In this document: positions 1 through 8,463 of the stretch, piece after piece
How positions within the stretch are numbered: the stretch's first letter is position 1
Layout: each line of letters starts with the position of its first letter
Source: Lachnospiraceae bacterium
GTDB taxonomy: Bacteria; Bacillota; Clostridia; Lachnospirales; Lachnospiraceae
Direction of reading: 5' to 3'
NCBI GenBank assembly: GCA_022792885.1
Contig: JAAWBX010000009.1
Location: 1-46,773 of the forward strand
DNA length: 46,773 bases
Notes under the pieces: model-generated
What the model saw: only the letters and a program-made list of their open reading frames with translations
Databases searched by the model: none
Told to the model about the DNA's origin: nothing
Made by a program: the position numbers and the translations under genes

Positions 1-15
1 AGCCTGCAAATAAAA

Positions 16-21
16 AGTCAA
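16..21 (-). promoter_or_regulatory. Right-end -35 half of IS110 junction promoter
   Basis: Minus-strand TTGACT (plus AGTCAA) sits 15 bases from the window edge and has no -10 partner inside the element. It would act only when the element is circular and this end abuts the other end, where TATAAT waits. In IS621, an IS110 relative, circularisation is known to create the promoter for the bridge RNA in this way. Confidence 0.45.
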
Positions 22-78
22 TAGTAAATTGATGATTTTAGGCAAAAAGTTTTACGCGAGATTTTGAATATTGAAATA

Positions 79-101
79 AGACCACCGATATTCGCTGGTC
101 T
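79..101 (-). terminator. Hairpin downstream of IS110 transposase
   Basis: AGACCA pairs with TGGTCT, and after one mismatch the stem continues with CGA/TCG. On the minus strand, 24 bases past the transposase stop, it is followed by the T-rich stretch TATTTCAATATT. The U-tract is weak, so it may instead be a structural element of the transposon end. Confidence 0.35.
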
Positions 102-124
102 AAAATAAGGGTAAGTATAGCTGG

Positions 125-1330
125 TTATTCTGAAAGAGTTGAAAGGTATTCTTTCACTCTGCCATAGTAGATGCGTAGGAACTTGTTTGCGCCAGCGGTC
201 ATGTAGACGTAGTAAGGTTTTCCTTGTGCCCGTTTTTTATCCATAAACAGGTAGACTGGGTCATCCTGTGGTTTTGTCTTGATAAGAGCATCCATGACCT
301 GAAACAGGGTCTTTCGGAGTGCGCCCGAGCCTCTCTTAGAGGCATGAACACTTTTCTGTTCATAAGAACCGGATTCATTGACTCCAGGATCGACGCCTGC
401 AAAGGCTGTGATGGCTCCTTTATGTGTAAAGCGGGAAACATCCCCAATCTCAGCCATGAGCTGTGGACCAAGGGACTTACCAACCCCTTTCATAGCCATT
501 ACTACAGGATATTCCGGCAGCTTGGAAGCGGCTTCATTCATCATGGTTCGAAGCTGCTCAACAGTCTGGGAGGCGGTATTTAACTGGTCAATCGCCTGTT
601 TGATGATAAGCTTTGTTAAATCATCCTTAGGAAGTACAGAAACAAGCTCCTTTGCTTTTCCATAGATTTCTTCGGCTTTCGACTGGCTGAAGTTGTACTT
701 CTTTCTTTTGCACCACTTCTGATAGTGGTCTACAAAGACTTTTAGAGAAATTTTGCGAACACAATCTACATGCCAGAAAGTAGCTGCGAAATCCACCCAT
801 TTTTGGCTTCCGTCTTCGCGGGCGGGACTGTCAAAATAGGTGTTTGCACCCGGATACGTCTGATCAAGGATGCTGATGAGGTTGTTTTTCATGGCGGTTT
901 TGTGTTTCATGTAAAAATCAAACTGGCGGTTCATGGTCTTTAATTGATTACGTATTTCGTCCATAAGACAATACTGTTTCAATTCCGTCCAGCTGTCAAG
1001 AGTATAGCGGGCGATTTTTACCGCATCTGCCTTATCAGATTTAACCTTGCGAAGGGAATTGTCGCTGAAGTCTTTGATAAGTTTGGGATTTACGGCACTG
1101 ACAAAAAGCCCGGATTTAGAAAGTTCATGGATGAGAGGTTCATAGTAACGTCCCGTGTGCTCCATGACAATACGGGATTCTCCGTCAATGGATTTGATGT
1201 GCTCAATTAGAGAATAGATACCACTGGCTGTGTGCCTGACTTCAAATGGCTTTGAAACAATCTCGCCATATGGGCGAAGGATAGCCACCATGCTTTTACC
1301 TTTGGAAACATCAATACCTACTGCGTTCAT
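125..1330 (-). CDS. IS110 family transposase (recombinase)
   Basis: This 401-residue protein is the bridge-RNA-guided recombinase that moves the element. The N-terminal half is the RuvC-like DEDD domain: GIDVSK at residues 5-10 supplies the first Asp, MEHTGRY the Glu, and KSDKADA a later Asp. The C-terminal half is the Transposase_20 domain, with the helix-hairpin-like MKGVGKSLG and the PGVNESGSY segment that carries the presumed catalytic serine. I chose the ATG at 1330 because AAGGGGTGG lies 7 bases upstream; an upstream in-frame ATG at 1387 has no such site and would add 19 residues. Length and motifs are complete, so the enzyme is probably intact. The long upstream noncoding stretch places it in the IS110 rather than the IS1111 group. 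Confidence 0.95.
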   Translation of the reverse strand: MNAVGIDVSKGKSMVAILRPYGEIVSKPFEVRHTASGIYSLIEHIKSIDGESRIVMEHTGRYYEPLIHELSKSGLFVSAVNPKLIKDFSDNSLRKVKSDKADAVKIARYTLDSWTELKQYCLMDEIRNQLKTMNRQFDFYMKHKTAMKNNLISILDQTYPGANTYFDSPAREDGSQKWVDFAATFWHVDCVRKISLKVFVDHYQKWCKRKKYNFSQSKAEEIYGKAKELVSVLPKDDLTKLIIKQAIDQLNTASQTVEQLRTMMNEAASKLPEYPVVMAMKGVGKSLGPQLMAEIGDVSRFTHKGAITAFAGVDPGVNESGSYEQKSVHASKRGSGALRKTLFQVMDALIKTKPQDDPVYLFMDKKRAQGKPYYVYMTAGANKFLRIYYGRVKEYLSTLSE

Positions 1331-1344
1331 AAACTTGCCACCCC

Positions 1345-1531
1345 TTAAAATTTGATAATGCAATGGATAAATACCAGTTTTACTCATTGCCTATTCCATC
1401 TACTGTGGCGTGACACGAACGTACCAGGAGGCAGTTCAACCTGCATAAAACGAACGCTGCGAATGAGGAGCTGGTTATCAGTCTATCAAACGGACGCGAA
1501 GTCCAAGATTGGAAGCCGATATACCGATTGC
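1345..1531 (-). ncRNA. Candidate bridge (seek) RNA of the IS110 element
   Basis: The stretch lies between the left-end TATAAT box and the transposase start, the position of the bridge RNA in IS110-group elements. It can form short stems: GGAC/GTCC around a 5-base loop at 1492-1504, GCAG/CTGC at 1431-1444, and an outer CCAG/CTGG pairing that encloses a roughly 50-base internal loop (about 1423-1474), a shape like a bridge-RNA guide loop. The 5' end is set about 7 bases past the -10 box; the 3' end is a guess. I could not fold the RNA or test the guide sequences against the element ends. Confidence 0.45.
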
Positions 1532-1537
1532 TCCATC

Positions 1538-1543
1538 ATTATA
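1538..1543 (-). promoter_or_regulatory. Left-end -10 box (TATAAT) of IS110 junction promoter
   Basis: A perfect TATAAT on the minus strand has no good -35 in its present upstream flank. With the proposed right end joined at GCT, TTGACT falls exactly 17 bases upstream. It would drive the candidate bridge RNA and possibly the transposase from the circular form. Confidence 0.5.
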
Positions 1544-1616
1544 ACAGCTTAAGCAACAAGATGGATAATTCCTTACTGGCTGTAAGGGGTATTAACCATA
1601 AATACATTGTAGTAGG

Positions 1617-2646
1617 TTGGAGTTGAAGAACTTTAAATGTTTTGATGGGGTTGAATGGAATGGGGAAATCTTCCGTTTTGCAAAGCCTGTTGTTGCTCCG
1701 TCAATCTTATCAGGTGAATCAATTGTCGGGTTTAAAAATCAACGGAAAATATTTAGAACTTGGAAACGGAAGCGATCTGTTGGCGGAGCAGGCGGAGGAG
1801 GAGATAATTGAGATTGCGGTAGAAGGGGATGAAAATGCCCGGACGCGCTTCTCTTATTCACCGGATTCGGACCTGTTGAAAAATCAATTTTATCCGGATG
1901 GAATTTCGAACCAAAGCGTTTTATTTGGAGAACATTTCTTCTATCTTTCCGCTTACCGTATTGAACCGCGCGATTTGTATCATATTGCGGAGGAGGGGGA
2001 ACTGCGCCGAAAAGAATTTGGAAATACCGGTGAATATGCGTTGCATTATCTGAATGTTTATGGAAAACAGCCGATAGTCAATGAGACGGTAGTCTTTAAT
2101 TCGGTGGAAAAACCCGATTTGGAGCAACAGACGGAACAATGGATGTCCCTGATTGCGCCTGGAATTCTTCCGCAGGTTTTTGTGAATCCCGGACTTCGTA
2201 CGGCCGAATTGAAATTCAGTTTCCGTCAGGGAAAGGAAAAGACGAATACCTACAAAAGCGTCAATGTAGGTTTTGGTATTACTTACGTACTTCCGGTTGT
2301 GATTTCGCTGTTGTCGGCCGGGCCGGGCGATTTGCTTTTGCTGGAAAACCCGGAAGCTCATATTCATCCGGCCGGGCAAAGATGGCTGGGGGAATTGATA
2401 GCCAGAGCCAGCGCGGGAGGAGTACAGATTCTTTTGGAAACGCACAGCGATCATGTGTTGAATGGGATTCGTTTGGCGGTAAAAAAGAAATATCTGGATT
2501 GCGGAAAAGCAGGGGTGTTCTTTTTCTATAAAGATGAATATAAACATAAAGTGATATGTCCAGCTTTTGATCCGGAAGGAAATCTTGACGTCTGGCCGGA
2601 AGGTTTCCTGGATGAATGGGATCGCGCATTGTTAGAATTGTTGTAA
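1617..2646 (+). pseudogene. DUF3696-type AAA/ABC-like ATPase, damaged N-terminus
   Basis: The C-terminal 330 residues are a good SMC/RecF-like ATPase of the DUF3696 type. They show Walker A GLNGMGKSS near the start, then LLLLENPEAHIHPAGQ (Walker B with the D replaced by N, as is common in this group) and ETHSDHVLNG (switch His), followed by a DUF3696-like tail. Family members begin with a strand such as LKNFKCF about 20 residues before Walker A. Here LELKNFKCF is present at 1617-1643 but in another frame and almost touching the P-loop, so some 40-50 bases appear deleted. Translation could restart at TTG 1642 or ATG 1645, but that product lacks the first beta strand. The IS110 element lies just upstream. 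Proteins of this type are often parts of defence or mobile modules; the role here is not known. Confidence 0.7.
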
Positions 2647-2669
2647 GAATTGCGGAGAATAGAAGTTGC

Positions 2670-3409
2670 ATGAGAGTAGTCGTGAACGATCTGGCATTTT
2701 GTTTCCCCTTTTATGAAAAAGCGAAGTTGATGGAAGCGATAAGGAAGCTTATTTTTATTTGCAAAGAGTTGGAGTCTGTTCGATGTCACAAGGTAGATAC
2801 GGTTGTGAGGATTCATTTGGATAAATCGAAAGAACTGGCGCCGGGTTACAGTATTTATCGGGTGGTGCAGGAAATAAAAGACAGGAATGAAAAGACATAT
2901 TTTTTATCTCTTTTGGCGAACAAAGGTGTTGCTTTTCCCTGTCCGGCGCATTCGTTTATTTATAAGGATCGGGATCGCGGTTGTGCGCCTGGGCCAGGGA
3001 AGAGGCAGTGGTCAGTCTGGAATCAGAGGAAGGGTTAAAAGAATCGGAGCTGGAGGGTACGATCCGGGGAGAAAAGGTTGTGATTCGAAATATTTCCCGG
3101 GAAGAACATTTATACTGTCATCGATTACAGTTAGGAATCCGTATTTACGAAGCCAGCGAAGAAAAACATAAAAAAGATAAAGAAAATCACTATGGAAAGG
3201 GCAAGGTGGCCAGTCCGATGGATCTGGCAGGTAAGGAGGCTCAGAAACTTTTAGATCGCGCCATATGGATAAAAAATCGTTTGTATGCCCGTAAGGGAAA
3301 AAAGAATTATGCATTTCAGAATACACGAGACTGCGTTTATCACGGTTACATAGCAAAAGATTTGAGTGATGATATTTTGAGCAAATTATATCAAGTGAAA
3401 TGGGATTGA
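2670..3409 (+). pseudogene. Frameshifted hypothetical protein, partner of the ATPase
   Basis: Two overlapping frames join into one protein of about 245 residues. The first (from ATG 2670, MRVVVNDLAF) runs to a segment reading KDRDRGCA. The second picks up with CAWAREEAVV and continues to the stop at 3409. Moving from one frame to the other requires skipping two bases near 2984-2988, where the sequence is GCGC; a two-base GC duplication would explain it. The N-terminal half looks folded and begins 23 bases after the ATPase stop. The C-terminal half is rich in charged residues and holds a YGKGKVASPMDLAG segment. I do not recognise the family. Adjacency suggests a two-component module with the ATPase, now decayed. 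Confidence 0.6.
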
Positions 3410-3443
3410 ATCTAAGAAGTATGACAGCGGATTCCGAATCAAA

Positions 3444-3484
3444 ACAACCGCCTGCCGGCAGGTTTCCCTGCGGCGGGCGGTTGT
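3444..3484 (-). terminator. Terminator of the M20 peptidase gene
   Basis: A very stable GC-rich hairpin (ACAACCGCC pairing with GGCGGTTGT, extended to about 14 pairs plus 4 after a bulge) begins 23 bases after the stop of the minus-strand gene. On the minus strand it is followed by TTTTGATTC. It may also stop transcription from the decayed plus-strand genes, though the plus-side tail is poor in T. Confidence 0.75.
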
Positions 3485-3507
3485 CTGATTCTTACGCTTC
3501 TATGGTT

Positions 3508-4821
3508 CTATCTCTCGTGCAGCTTCTCCGCGTAGGCCAGATATTCTTCCCGGCTTAAGGCGGGTTTAAAGTCCCGGACGGTTGCCTTGGCTTCCGCGGC
3601 GCCGTCCTTTAACAGCCGGTAAGCGGTGATCGCCATCATCTTGGCCGGCATGATGTGCGCCTTGTAAGTGTCGGTGATACGGAAATCCTTGCTGTGCAAG
3701 GAACCGGCGGTTCCGCCGAAGGTGAAGTTTAAGACCGGCATGATGTGGGTTAGGTCGCCTACGTCGGTGGAGGCGGTGTTGATCATGTCGGAGGCGACGG
3801 TTTTGACGCTTAAGTTTTCCCGCTCCTTTAGCACATCGGCGGCGGCTAAAAGAACCGGGTCGGCCGGCCGCATGATAACCGGAAGAAAGCCCTGATCGTC
3901 AATGATCTCGGCGGTAGCGCCGATGCTGTAGGCGCCGCCTTTGTAAGCCCGGTCTACTTTCTCGGAGACTTCTTCAATGACCGGAAGAGTCAGGGCCCTG
4001 AGCAGCATCTCAATGACGACCCGGTCGGGAACCACGTTGACGGCGCTTCCGCCCTCCGTGATAATCGGGTGTACCCGGACGCAATCTTTCTCGCGGAAAG
4101 TCTCCCGAATCATGCCCAGGGCGCTGAAGCCTAAGCTGGCGGCGTTTAAGGCGTTGATTCCGTTGTGAGGAGCCTGGGCGGCGTGCGCGGCCTGACCGTG
4201 GATTACGATGGTCTTTCCGATGAAGCCGGTGCAGGCGCAGTTGCCCAGGAGCAGGTCGGAGTCTTCGTTGTTCAGCATGTGGACATGGGAAGTGAGGGCC
4301 ATGTCGATATCGTCAAATTCGCCCCGTCGGATCAGTTCGCTTTTGCCGCCGGAATACCGGACGCCCTGTTCGGCCAGCTCCGCTCTTACGTTGGCCGAGA
4401 GGAACTCTTCCGCCGGAACCGAGAAAATCGCGGCCTTACCGTCCAGAGCTTCTTTGACTTCCGGGTCGGAGAGGGCCAGGGCGGCGCCTAAAACGGCGGC
4501 CATCTGAGCCTCATGTCCGCAGGCGTGGGCGATGCCGGAAGGGGACGCGTCCGGATGAGCCGGGCAGGTAATGCCGTCCAGTTCGCCGATCAGGGCGACG
4601 GTAGGACCGTCCCCTTCGCCGATGTCGGCCCGGAGGCCGGTCAGGGCCAGCCCCTCCCGCGGTTTCAAACCGATCCGGGTCAGATATTCGGCCGCGATCT
4701 TCGCGGTTTCCGTCTCGATAAACCCTCTTTCGGCGTGATGGTAAATATCCATGGCGACCGCATTCAGTTCTTCCGCGTGCGCGTCGATAATATCCAGAAT
4801 TTTTTGTTCCAGTCGGTCCAT
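3508..4821 (-). CDS. M20 family amidohydrolase (AbgB/HipO-like)
   Basis: This 437-residue cytosolic metal-dependent amidohydrolase of the M20D group would cleave an N-acyl or amidobenzoyl amino acid. Visible metal and catalytic residues are Cys101 and His103 in ACGHEAQM, Glu138/Glu139 in VPAEEF, and His179/His181 in TSHVHM. The inserted dimerisation domain starts near HGQAAHAAQAP. This pattern matches p-aminobenzoyl-glutamate hydrolase subunit B and related N-acyl amino acid hydrolases; the exact substrate cannot be read from the sequence. The ATG at 4821 has AAAGGAG six bases upstream and a clear promoter further up. It is a single-gene unit with its own promoter and terminator. It lies next to another hydrolase (DUF885) in the same direction, but a terminator separates them. 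Confidence 0.9.
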   Translation of the reverse strand: MDRLEQKILDIIDAHAEELNAVAMDIYHHAERGFIETETAKIAAEYLTRIGLKPREGLALTGLRADIGEGDGPTVALIGELDGITCPAHPDASPSGIAHACGHEAQMAAVLGAALALSDPEVKEALDGKAAIFSVPAEEFLSANVRAELAEQGVRYSGGKSELIRRGEFDDIDMALTSHVHMLNNEDSDLLLGNCACTGFIGKTIVIHGQAAHAAQAPHNGINALNAASLGFSALGMIRETFREKDCVRVHPIITEGGSAVNVVPDRVVIEMLLRALTLPVIEEVSEKVDRAYKGGAYSIGATAEIIDDQGFLPVIMRPADPVLLAAADVLKERENLSVKTVASDMINTASTDVGDLTHIMPVLNFTFGGTAGSLHSKDFRITDTYKAHIMPAKMMAITAYRLLKDGAAEAKATVRDFKPALSREEYLAYAEKLHER

Positions 4822-4865
4822 AAAAGACTCCTTTCTTTTTGCGTAGCGTTTAAAATATGTCTCTT

Positions 4866-4894
4866 ATTATAGCGGATGGAGAAGAAACCTACAA
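4866..4894 (-). promoter_or_regulatory. Sigma-A promoter of the M20 gene
   Basis: On the minus strand TTGTAG (4889-4894) and a perfect TATAAT (4866-4871) are separated by exactly 17 bases, about 45 bases upstream of the start codon. Confidence 0.75.
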
Positions 4895-4922
4895 GTATGA
4901 ATTATTTTTTGGAGAAATTCCG

Positions 4923-4960
4923 AAAAAAATCCGGCATCGAACGAAACGTTTCGATGCCGG
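4923..4960 (-). terminator. Terminator of the DUF885 lipoprotein gene
   Basis: An 11-pair perfect stem (CCGGCATCGAA with TTCGATGCCGG, 8-base loop) at 4931-4960 is followed on the minus strand by ATTTTTTTCGG. This is a textbook rho-independent terminator, 33 bases past the stop codon of the gene at 4994. Confidence 0.9.
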
Positions 4961-4993
4961 AGCGGGACAATGGAGTTAATTAAAGAAGGAAGT

Positions 4994-6817
4994 TTAACCG
5001 GCCTTGGAAGAGGTTTCTTCCGGCATTTGTTCGGCCAGCCAGTTTTCGAAATATTTGTTGATGACCCGGAAAGAACAGCCGCCCATATCCAGGATAAATT
5101 TGTGGAAGTCTTTGAGGACAAATTCTTCGCCCAGGGCTTCTTCCGCTCGCTCTCTGAGAAGCAGGATCTCCAGGTAGCCGATGTAATAGTTCAGATAATT
5201 GGCCGGTTCTTCCACCATGGCGTAGTAAAATTCCTCAACGGTTTCCTGATCCTGGATGCCGAAATACTGATGGATGAAGCTCGCCGTGTCTTCCAGCGTC
5301 CATCCGTCGTAATTGATGCCGATATCAGCCGCCGCGTAGAAACCGAGGGTAGCGGAAGAGTTAAGGGACATGATCTGAGCCAGCTGGGGATCGATGCCGT
5401 CGTCTAAGCCGTACGAATAATGCTCCACATAGGTGGCCCAGCCTTCGCTGTAACCGGAACAGGAGAGCAGGGAGAGGAGCGGGCATGCATCCCGCGAAGC
5501 CTCATAAACCGACTGATAAAGATGGCCCGGGTAGCCTTCGTGGGCGAGCGTGCTGTACAGAGAAGAGCCGTCCACCTGGCTGTTGTTGATGTAGATCACG
5601 TTGTCCTGCGGGGCATCTAAAGGCGGCGTCAGGTAAAAAGCAGGGCTCAGGGCGTCTTCCAGCGGTTCCGGCACGTATTTGATCGTATAATTCGTGTCGG
5701 GAATCTCGGGGAAGTCTTCGCTGAATTTTCCTTTGAGATCTTTCAGGATCTCGGCCGGGTCCGATAACGAAAACGAAAAATTCGTCAGATCGTCTTCCGT
5801 CAGGCCGGAGCTCATGAAGAGGATGGAAAACTCGGTGAGCTGCTGTTCCACGCGCTCGTTGATCAGGGTTTTTAACTCTTCTATGGTGTGGCCGGTTCCG
5901 GTGCCCATGCGGACGAGATATTCGTAGTAGGCCTTGCCTTCCGGATAACGGCACAGGCCGCCTTCATACTGCCCGGTGCCCTTTAAAGCGGTCAGGCCGT
6001 CGATCAGCGTGTGGTAAGCCGGTGCCAGGGAGGAGGCGAAAACCTCCCGGTTTTTGGCTTTATATTCTTCTTTCTTCTCGTCGGAGATATCGGTCAGCGC
6101 CTGGATCCGTTCATCGAAAGTCTGGATCAGGTAATGCGTTTCCGGGTCGGCCAGGAACGAGTTGCAGGTTTCTATGATGTCGTCCACGGCCCGGTCGCTC
6201 ATAAAGAGGCCGTTTTCTGATTTCACCTGTTCAAAGGCGATCAACTGCTCATAGTAAGTCGGGATCTTCTCCAGAAGAGCCAGGTAATCCTGGACGTCTC
6301 TCTCGTCGTAAAAGCTGTACTCGGCCATCAGGACCGGGAGCTGAGACGGAGTTCCGGTAAGCGGGCTGAGTTCTTCAAAATAAAGCAGGAGGTCGCGGCT
6401 TTCCAGGGAGACGGTGAGATTATCATGAAGGATGTCGTAAGTCATCTTCTGTTGGTCCGTCAGTTCTTCGTAGGAGAAACCTTCCAGTTCGTCCAGGAGA
6501 GCCTGTTCCAGTTCGAAGCTCTCTTTCATGCTGTCCGGCGTGGCGTCTCCCAGGGAAATCTCGTAGTCGTCAATACCGAAATTCTCCGGTTCTTTCAGGA
6601 TGTAATGCAGATTCAGGGTGTTTTCAACGATTTCCTCGCGGAAGACCTCGTCCGTGAAATTGTCGAAAGCCTGCTGCGTTTCCGTTTTCCCTGACGCTTC
6701 AAAACTTTCTCCGCTGCCGGGGGTGTTCTCCGGCGTCCGGCAGCCGGCCAGACCGTTTAAGATCAGACTGATTCCGAGCATCAGGGCGAGGGTTTTGCGG
6801 TAAAATGAATTCTTCAT
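4994..6817 (-). CDS. DUF885 family lipoprotein, putative zinc peptidase
   Basis: A 607-residue exported lipoprotein. The N-terminus has Lys/Arg residues, a hydrophobic stretch and the lipobox LAGC near residue 24, so it should be anchored on the outer face of the membrane. A Ser/Gly/Glu-rich linker follows, then the DUF885 fold. The family's metallopeptidase-like signatures are present: HEGYPGHLYQ near residue 423 and SEGWATYVEHY near residue 457. DUF885 proteins are alpha-helical and thought to be metallopeptidases, but few are characterised. I use the ATG at 6817 because GGAG lies six bases before it; upstream in-frame starts at 6829 and 6949 lack a good site and would place charged residues ahead of the signal peptide. 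No strong promoter was found upstream. Confidence 0.88.
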   Translation of the reverse strand: MKNSFYRKTLALMLGISLILNGLAGCRTPENTPGSGESFEASGKTETQQAFDNFTDEVFREEIVENTLNLHYILKEPENFGIDDYEISLGDATPDSMKESFELEQALLDELEGFSYEELTDQQKMTYDILHDNLTVSLESRDLLLYFEELSPLTGTPSQLPVLMAEYSFYDERDVQDYLALLEKIPTYYEQLIAFEQVKSENGLFMSDRAVDDIIETCNSFLADPETHYLIQTFDERIQALTDISDEKKEEYKAKNREVFASSLAPAYHTLIDGLTALKGTGQYEGGLCRYPEGKAYYEYLVRMGTGTGHTIEELKTLINERVEQQLTEFSILFMSSGLTEDDLTNFSFSLSDPAEILKDLKGKFSEDFPEIPDTNYTIKYVPEPLEDALSPAFYLTPPLDAPQDNVIYINNSQVDGSSLYSTLAHEGYPGHLYQSVYEASRDACPLLSLLSCSGYSEGWATYVEHYSYGLDDGIDPQLAQIMSLNSSATLGFYAAADIGINYDGWTLEDTASFIHQYFGIQDQETVEEFYYAMVEEPANYLNYYIGYLEILLLRERAEEALGEEFVLKDFHKFILDMGGCSFRVINKYFENWLAEQMPEETSSKAG

Positions 6818-6928
6818 AATAAACTCCATTCTTTTTGAAAGGTATCCGGTGTCCGAATATTTCAATATATGCTTTTCGGGAACTATTTTAGCACAGGCGG
6901 ACGGATTTGAAAAGCCGGGAATAAAAAC

Positions 6929-6959
6929 TTGACCTTGACCGGGCTCCAAGTGGTAAAAT
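6929..6959 (+). promoter_or_regulatory. Possible promoter of the aldo/keto reductase gene
   Basis: TTGACC occurs twice in tandem (6929-6934 and 6935-6940), followed by TAAAAT at 6954-6959. The spacers are 19 and 13 bases, neither ideal, so the call is tentative. Confidence 0.35.
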
Positions 6960-7037
6960 AAAGCAGGCGTCGGAATGTCCGGGAGAGATCTTTGCCGGGG
7001 CGCGGCGATTTACGGATGGAACAGAGGAGGGAAGAAC

Positions 7038-8186
7038 ATGGTATACCGGGAACTGGGCCGCACCGGCCTGAAAGTAAGCGAGATCGGGATGGGCTGTGAA
7101 GGTCTTATAGGGAAATCCTGCGAACAGGTCGGGGAATTTGTGGACGCGATGGAGGCCGAGGGCGTGAATGTGATCGATTTGTATGCGCCGAATCCGGACA
7201 TGAGGTCGAATCTGGGAAAAGCGCTGGCCGGAAGGCGCGGGCGTTTTATCCTTCAGGCCCATTTATGTACGGTCTGGAAGGACGGTCAGTATAAGAGAAC
7301 CCGCGAGATTTCCGCGGTCCGGGAGGGGTTTGAGGATCAGTTGAAACGTCTGGGAACCGATTATGTGGAGATCGGGATGATTCATTACGTCGATTCGGAG
7401 GACGACTGGGAGCGGGTAGAGAGCGGCGAGGTCATGCGCTACGCAAAGGATCTGAAGGAGAAAGGGATTATCCGGGCGATCGGAATGTCCGGTCATAATC
7501 CGGCGGCGGCGCTGAGGGCCGTGAACAGCGGCCTGGTGGATGTCCTGATGTTCAGCGTCAATCCCTGTTATGATCTGCAGCCGGGGAATGAAAATCTAGA
7601 ACTTCTGTGGGCGGAGGAGAGCTATGAGAAGCCTCTGGTCAATATGGACCCGGAGAGGCAGAAGCTGTATGAAGCCTGTCAGCGGCTTGGCGTGGGCGTC
7701 ACGGTGATGAAAGCTTTCGGCGGGGGAGATCTTTTAAACGGGGAACTGTCGCCGGCCGGAAAAGCGTTAAGCCCGTATCAATGCCTCCACTATGCTTTGA
7801 CCAGGCCGGCCGTGGCCTGCGTGATGGTCGGGGCCAGGACCGTGGAGGAGTTAGAACAAAGCGTCTCTTATGAGACGGCGTCCGAATCGGAGCGGGATTA
7901 CGCGTCGGCGTTTTTGTCTTTTCCGAGAATCCGCTGGCAGGGTCATTGCATGTACTGCGGTCATTGCGCGCCCTGTCCGAGAGGGATCGACGTGGCGAAC
8001 GTTACAAAGTTTTTGAATCTGACGATCGCGCAGGGAGAAGTCCCCGAGACTGTGCGGGAGCACTACGCGCTTTTGCCTCACACCGCTTCGGAGTGCATGG
8101 CGTGCGGGGCCTGCGAATCCCGCTGTCCTTTCGACGTGCCGATCCGGGCGAATATGAAAAAGGCGGCGGAAGTATTCGGGAAATAG
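7038..8186 (+). CDS. Aldo/keto reductase with C-terminal 4Fe-4S domain
   Basis: A 382-residue cytosolic oxidoreductase. Residues 1-270 form the aldo/keto reductase barrel: VYRELGRTGLKVSEIGMG at the N-terminus, DLYAPNPD and the IGMIHYVD segment. The C-terminal tail has two cysteine clusters, CMYCGHCAPCPRG and CMACGACESRCPFDVP, as in bacterial ferredoxin-type electron carriers. The ATG at 7038 follows GAGGAGGG by 8 bases; an upstream ATG at 6975 has no such site. Members of this subgroup are common in anaerobic Clostridia and of unknown substrate; the Fe-S tail suggests ferredoxin or another Fe-S electron carrier rather than NADPH alone. It appears to be monocistronic, with a hairpin after the stop. 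Confidence 0.92.
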   Translation: MVYRELGRTGLKVSEIGMGCEGLIGKSCEQVGEFVDAMEAEGVNVIDLYAPNPDMRSNLGKALAGRRGRFILQAHLCTVWKDGQYKRTREISAVREGFEDQLKRLGTDYVEIGMIHYVDSEDDWERVESGEVMRYAKDLKEKGIIRAIGMSGHNPAAALRAVNSGLVDVLMFSVNPCYDLQPGNENLELLWAEESYEKPLVNMDPERQKLYEACQRLGVGVTVMKAFGGGDLLNGELSPAGKALSPYQCLHYALTRPAVACVMVGARTVEELEQSVSYETASESERDYASAFLSFPRIRWQGHCMYCGHCAPCPRGIDVANVTKFLNLTIAQGEVPETVREHYALLPHTASECMACGACESRCPFDVPIRANMKKAAEVFGK

Positions 8187-8226
8187 GAACGGCGAAAGCC
8201 ATTGAAAAATAAAAAAAGCAGAAAAA

Positions 8227-8258
8227 ACAGGGGGCATAAAGAAAAATATGCTCCCTGT
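8227..8258 (+). terminator. Terminator-like hairpin after the reductase gene
   Basis: ACAGGGGGCATA pairs over 12 positions (one G-T wobble) with TATGCTCCCTGT around an 8-base A-rich loop. The tail is GTGCGTTTTG, a short T-run, so termination may be partial. Confidence 0.6.
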
Positions 8259-8324
8259 GTGCGTTTTGTATCCGAAATCTGGATATATTTTAGAGAGAAT
8301 CAATAAAAAGGTAACAAGATTCGC

Positions 8325-8353
8325 TCGAAATTTTTGCGGTACTATGTTATACT
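8325..8353 (+). promoter_or_regulatory. Probable promoter of the cdaA-ptsHI-polymerase operon
   Basis: TCGAAA (8325-8330), 17 bases, TATACT (8348-8353). The -10 box is strong and the -35 weak. Transcription from here would give a leader of about 105 bases before the first gene at 8464. I looked for known riboswitch cores (including the ydaO c-di-AMP type) in the leader and did not recognise one. Confidence 0.5.
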
Positions 8354-8463
8354 TTTATTATGTATCACTATGCTTACCGTTTGTGGACAAGAATCGGATA
8401 GCGAGCTCCGGCGAGAGGGGACAATATCGGTTTTTGGATCGCGTGGGCAGGAAAGGCTTTCGT

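Larger units (their letters stand above)
1..1547 (-). mobile_element. IS110-group insertion sequence (probable full element)
   Basis: A single transposase gene lies on the minus strand with about 217 bases of noncoding DNA upstream of it and about 124 downstream. That arrangement is typical of the IS110 group, which carries its bridge RNA upstream of the transposase (the IS1111 group carries it downstream). No terminal inverted repeats are seen, also as expected. I place the ends at a shared GCT on the minus strand: plus positions 1-3 partly visible at the window edge and 1546-1548. Joining these ends as in a circular intermediate gives TTGACT, 17 bases, TATAAT, a near-perfect promoter. The left boundary coincides with the window edge, so the true end could lie further out. 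The boundaries are inference; the transposase identity is firm. Confidence 0.6.

Noticed and set aside
224..1552. Open frames on the plus strand across the IS110 transposase
   Set aside because: They are shadows of the transposase, with no ribosome binding sites and no recognisable domains. The frame at 1352-1552 lies in the transposon's noncoding end.
8354..8463. Riboswitch in the leader of the cdaA operon
   Set aside because: The length is suitable but I could not match a ydaO, GEMM or preQ1 core.
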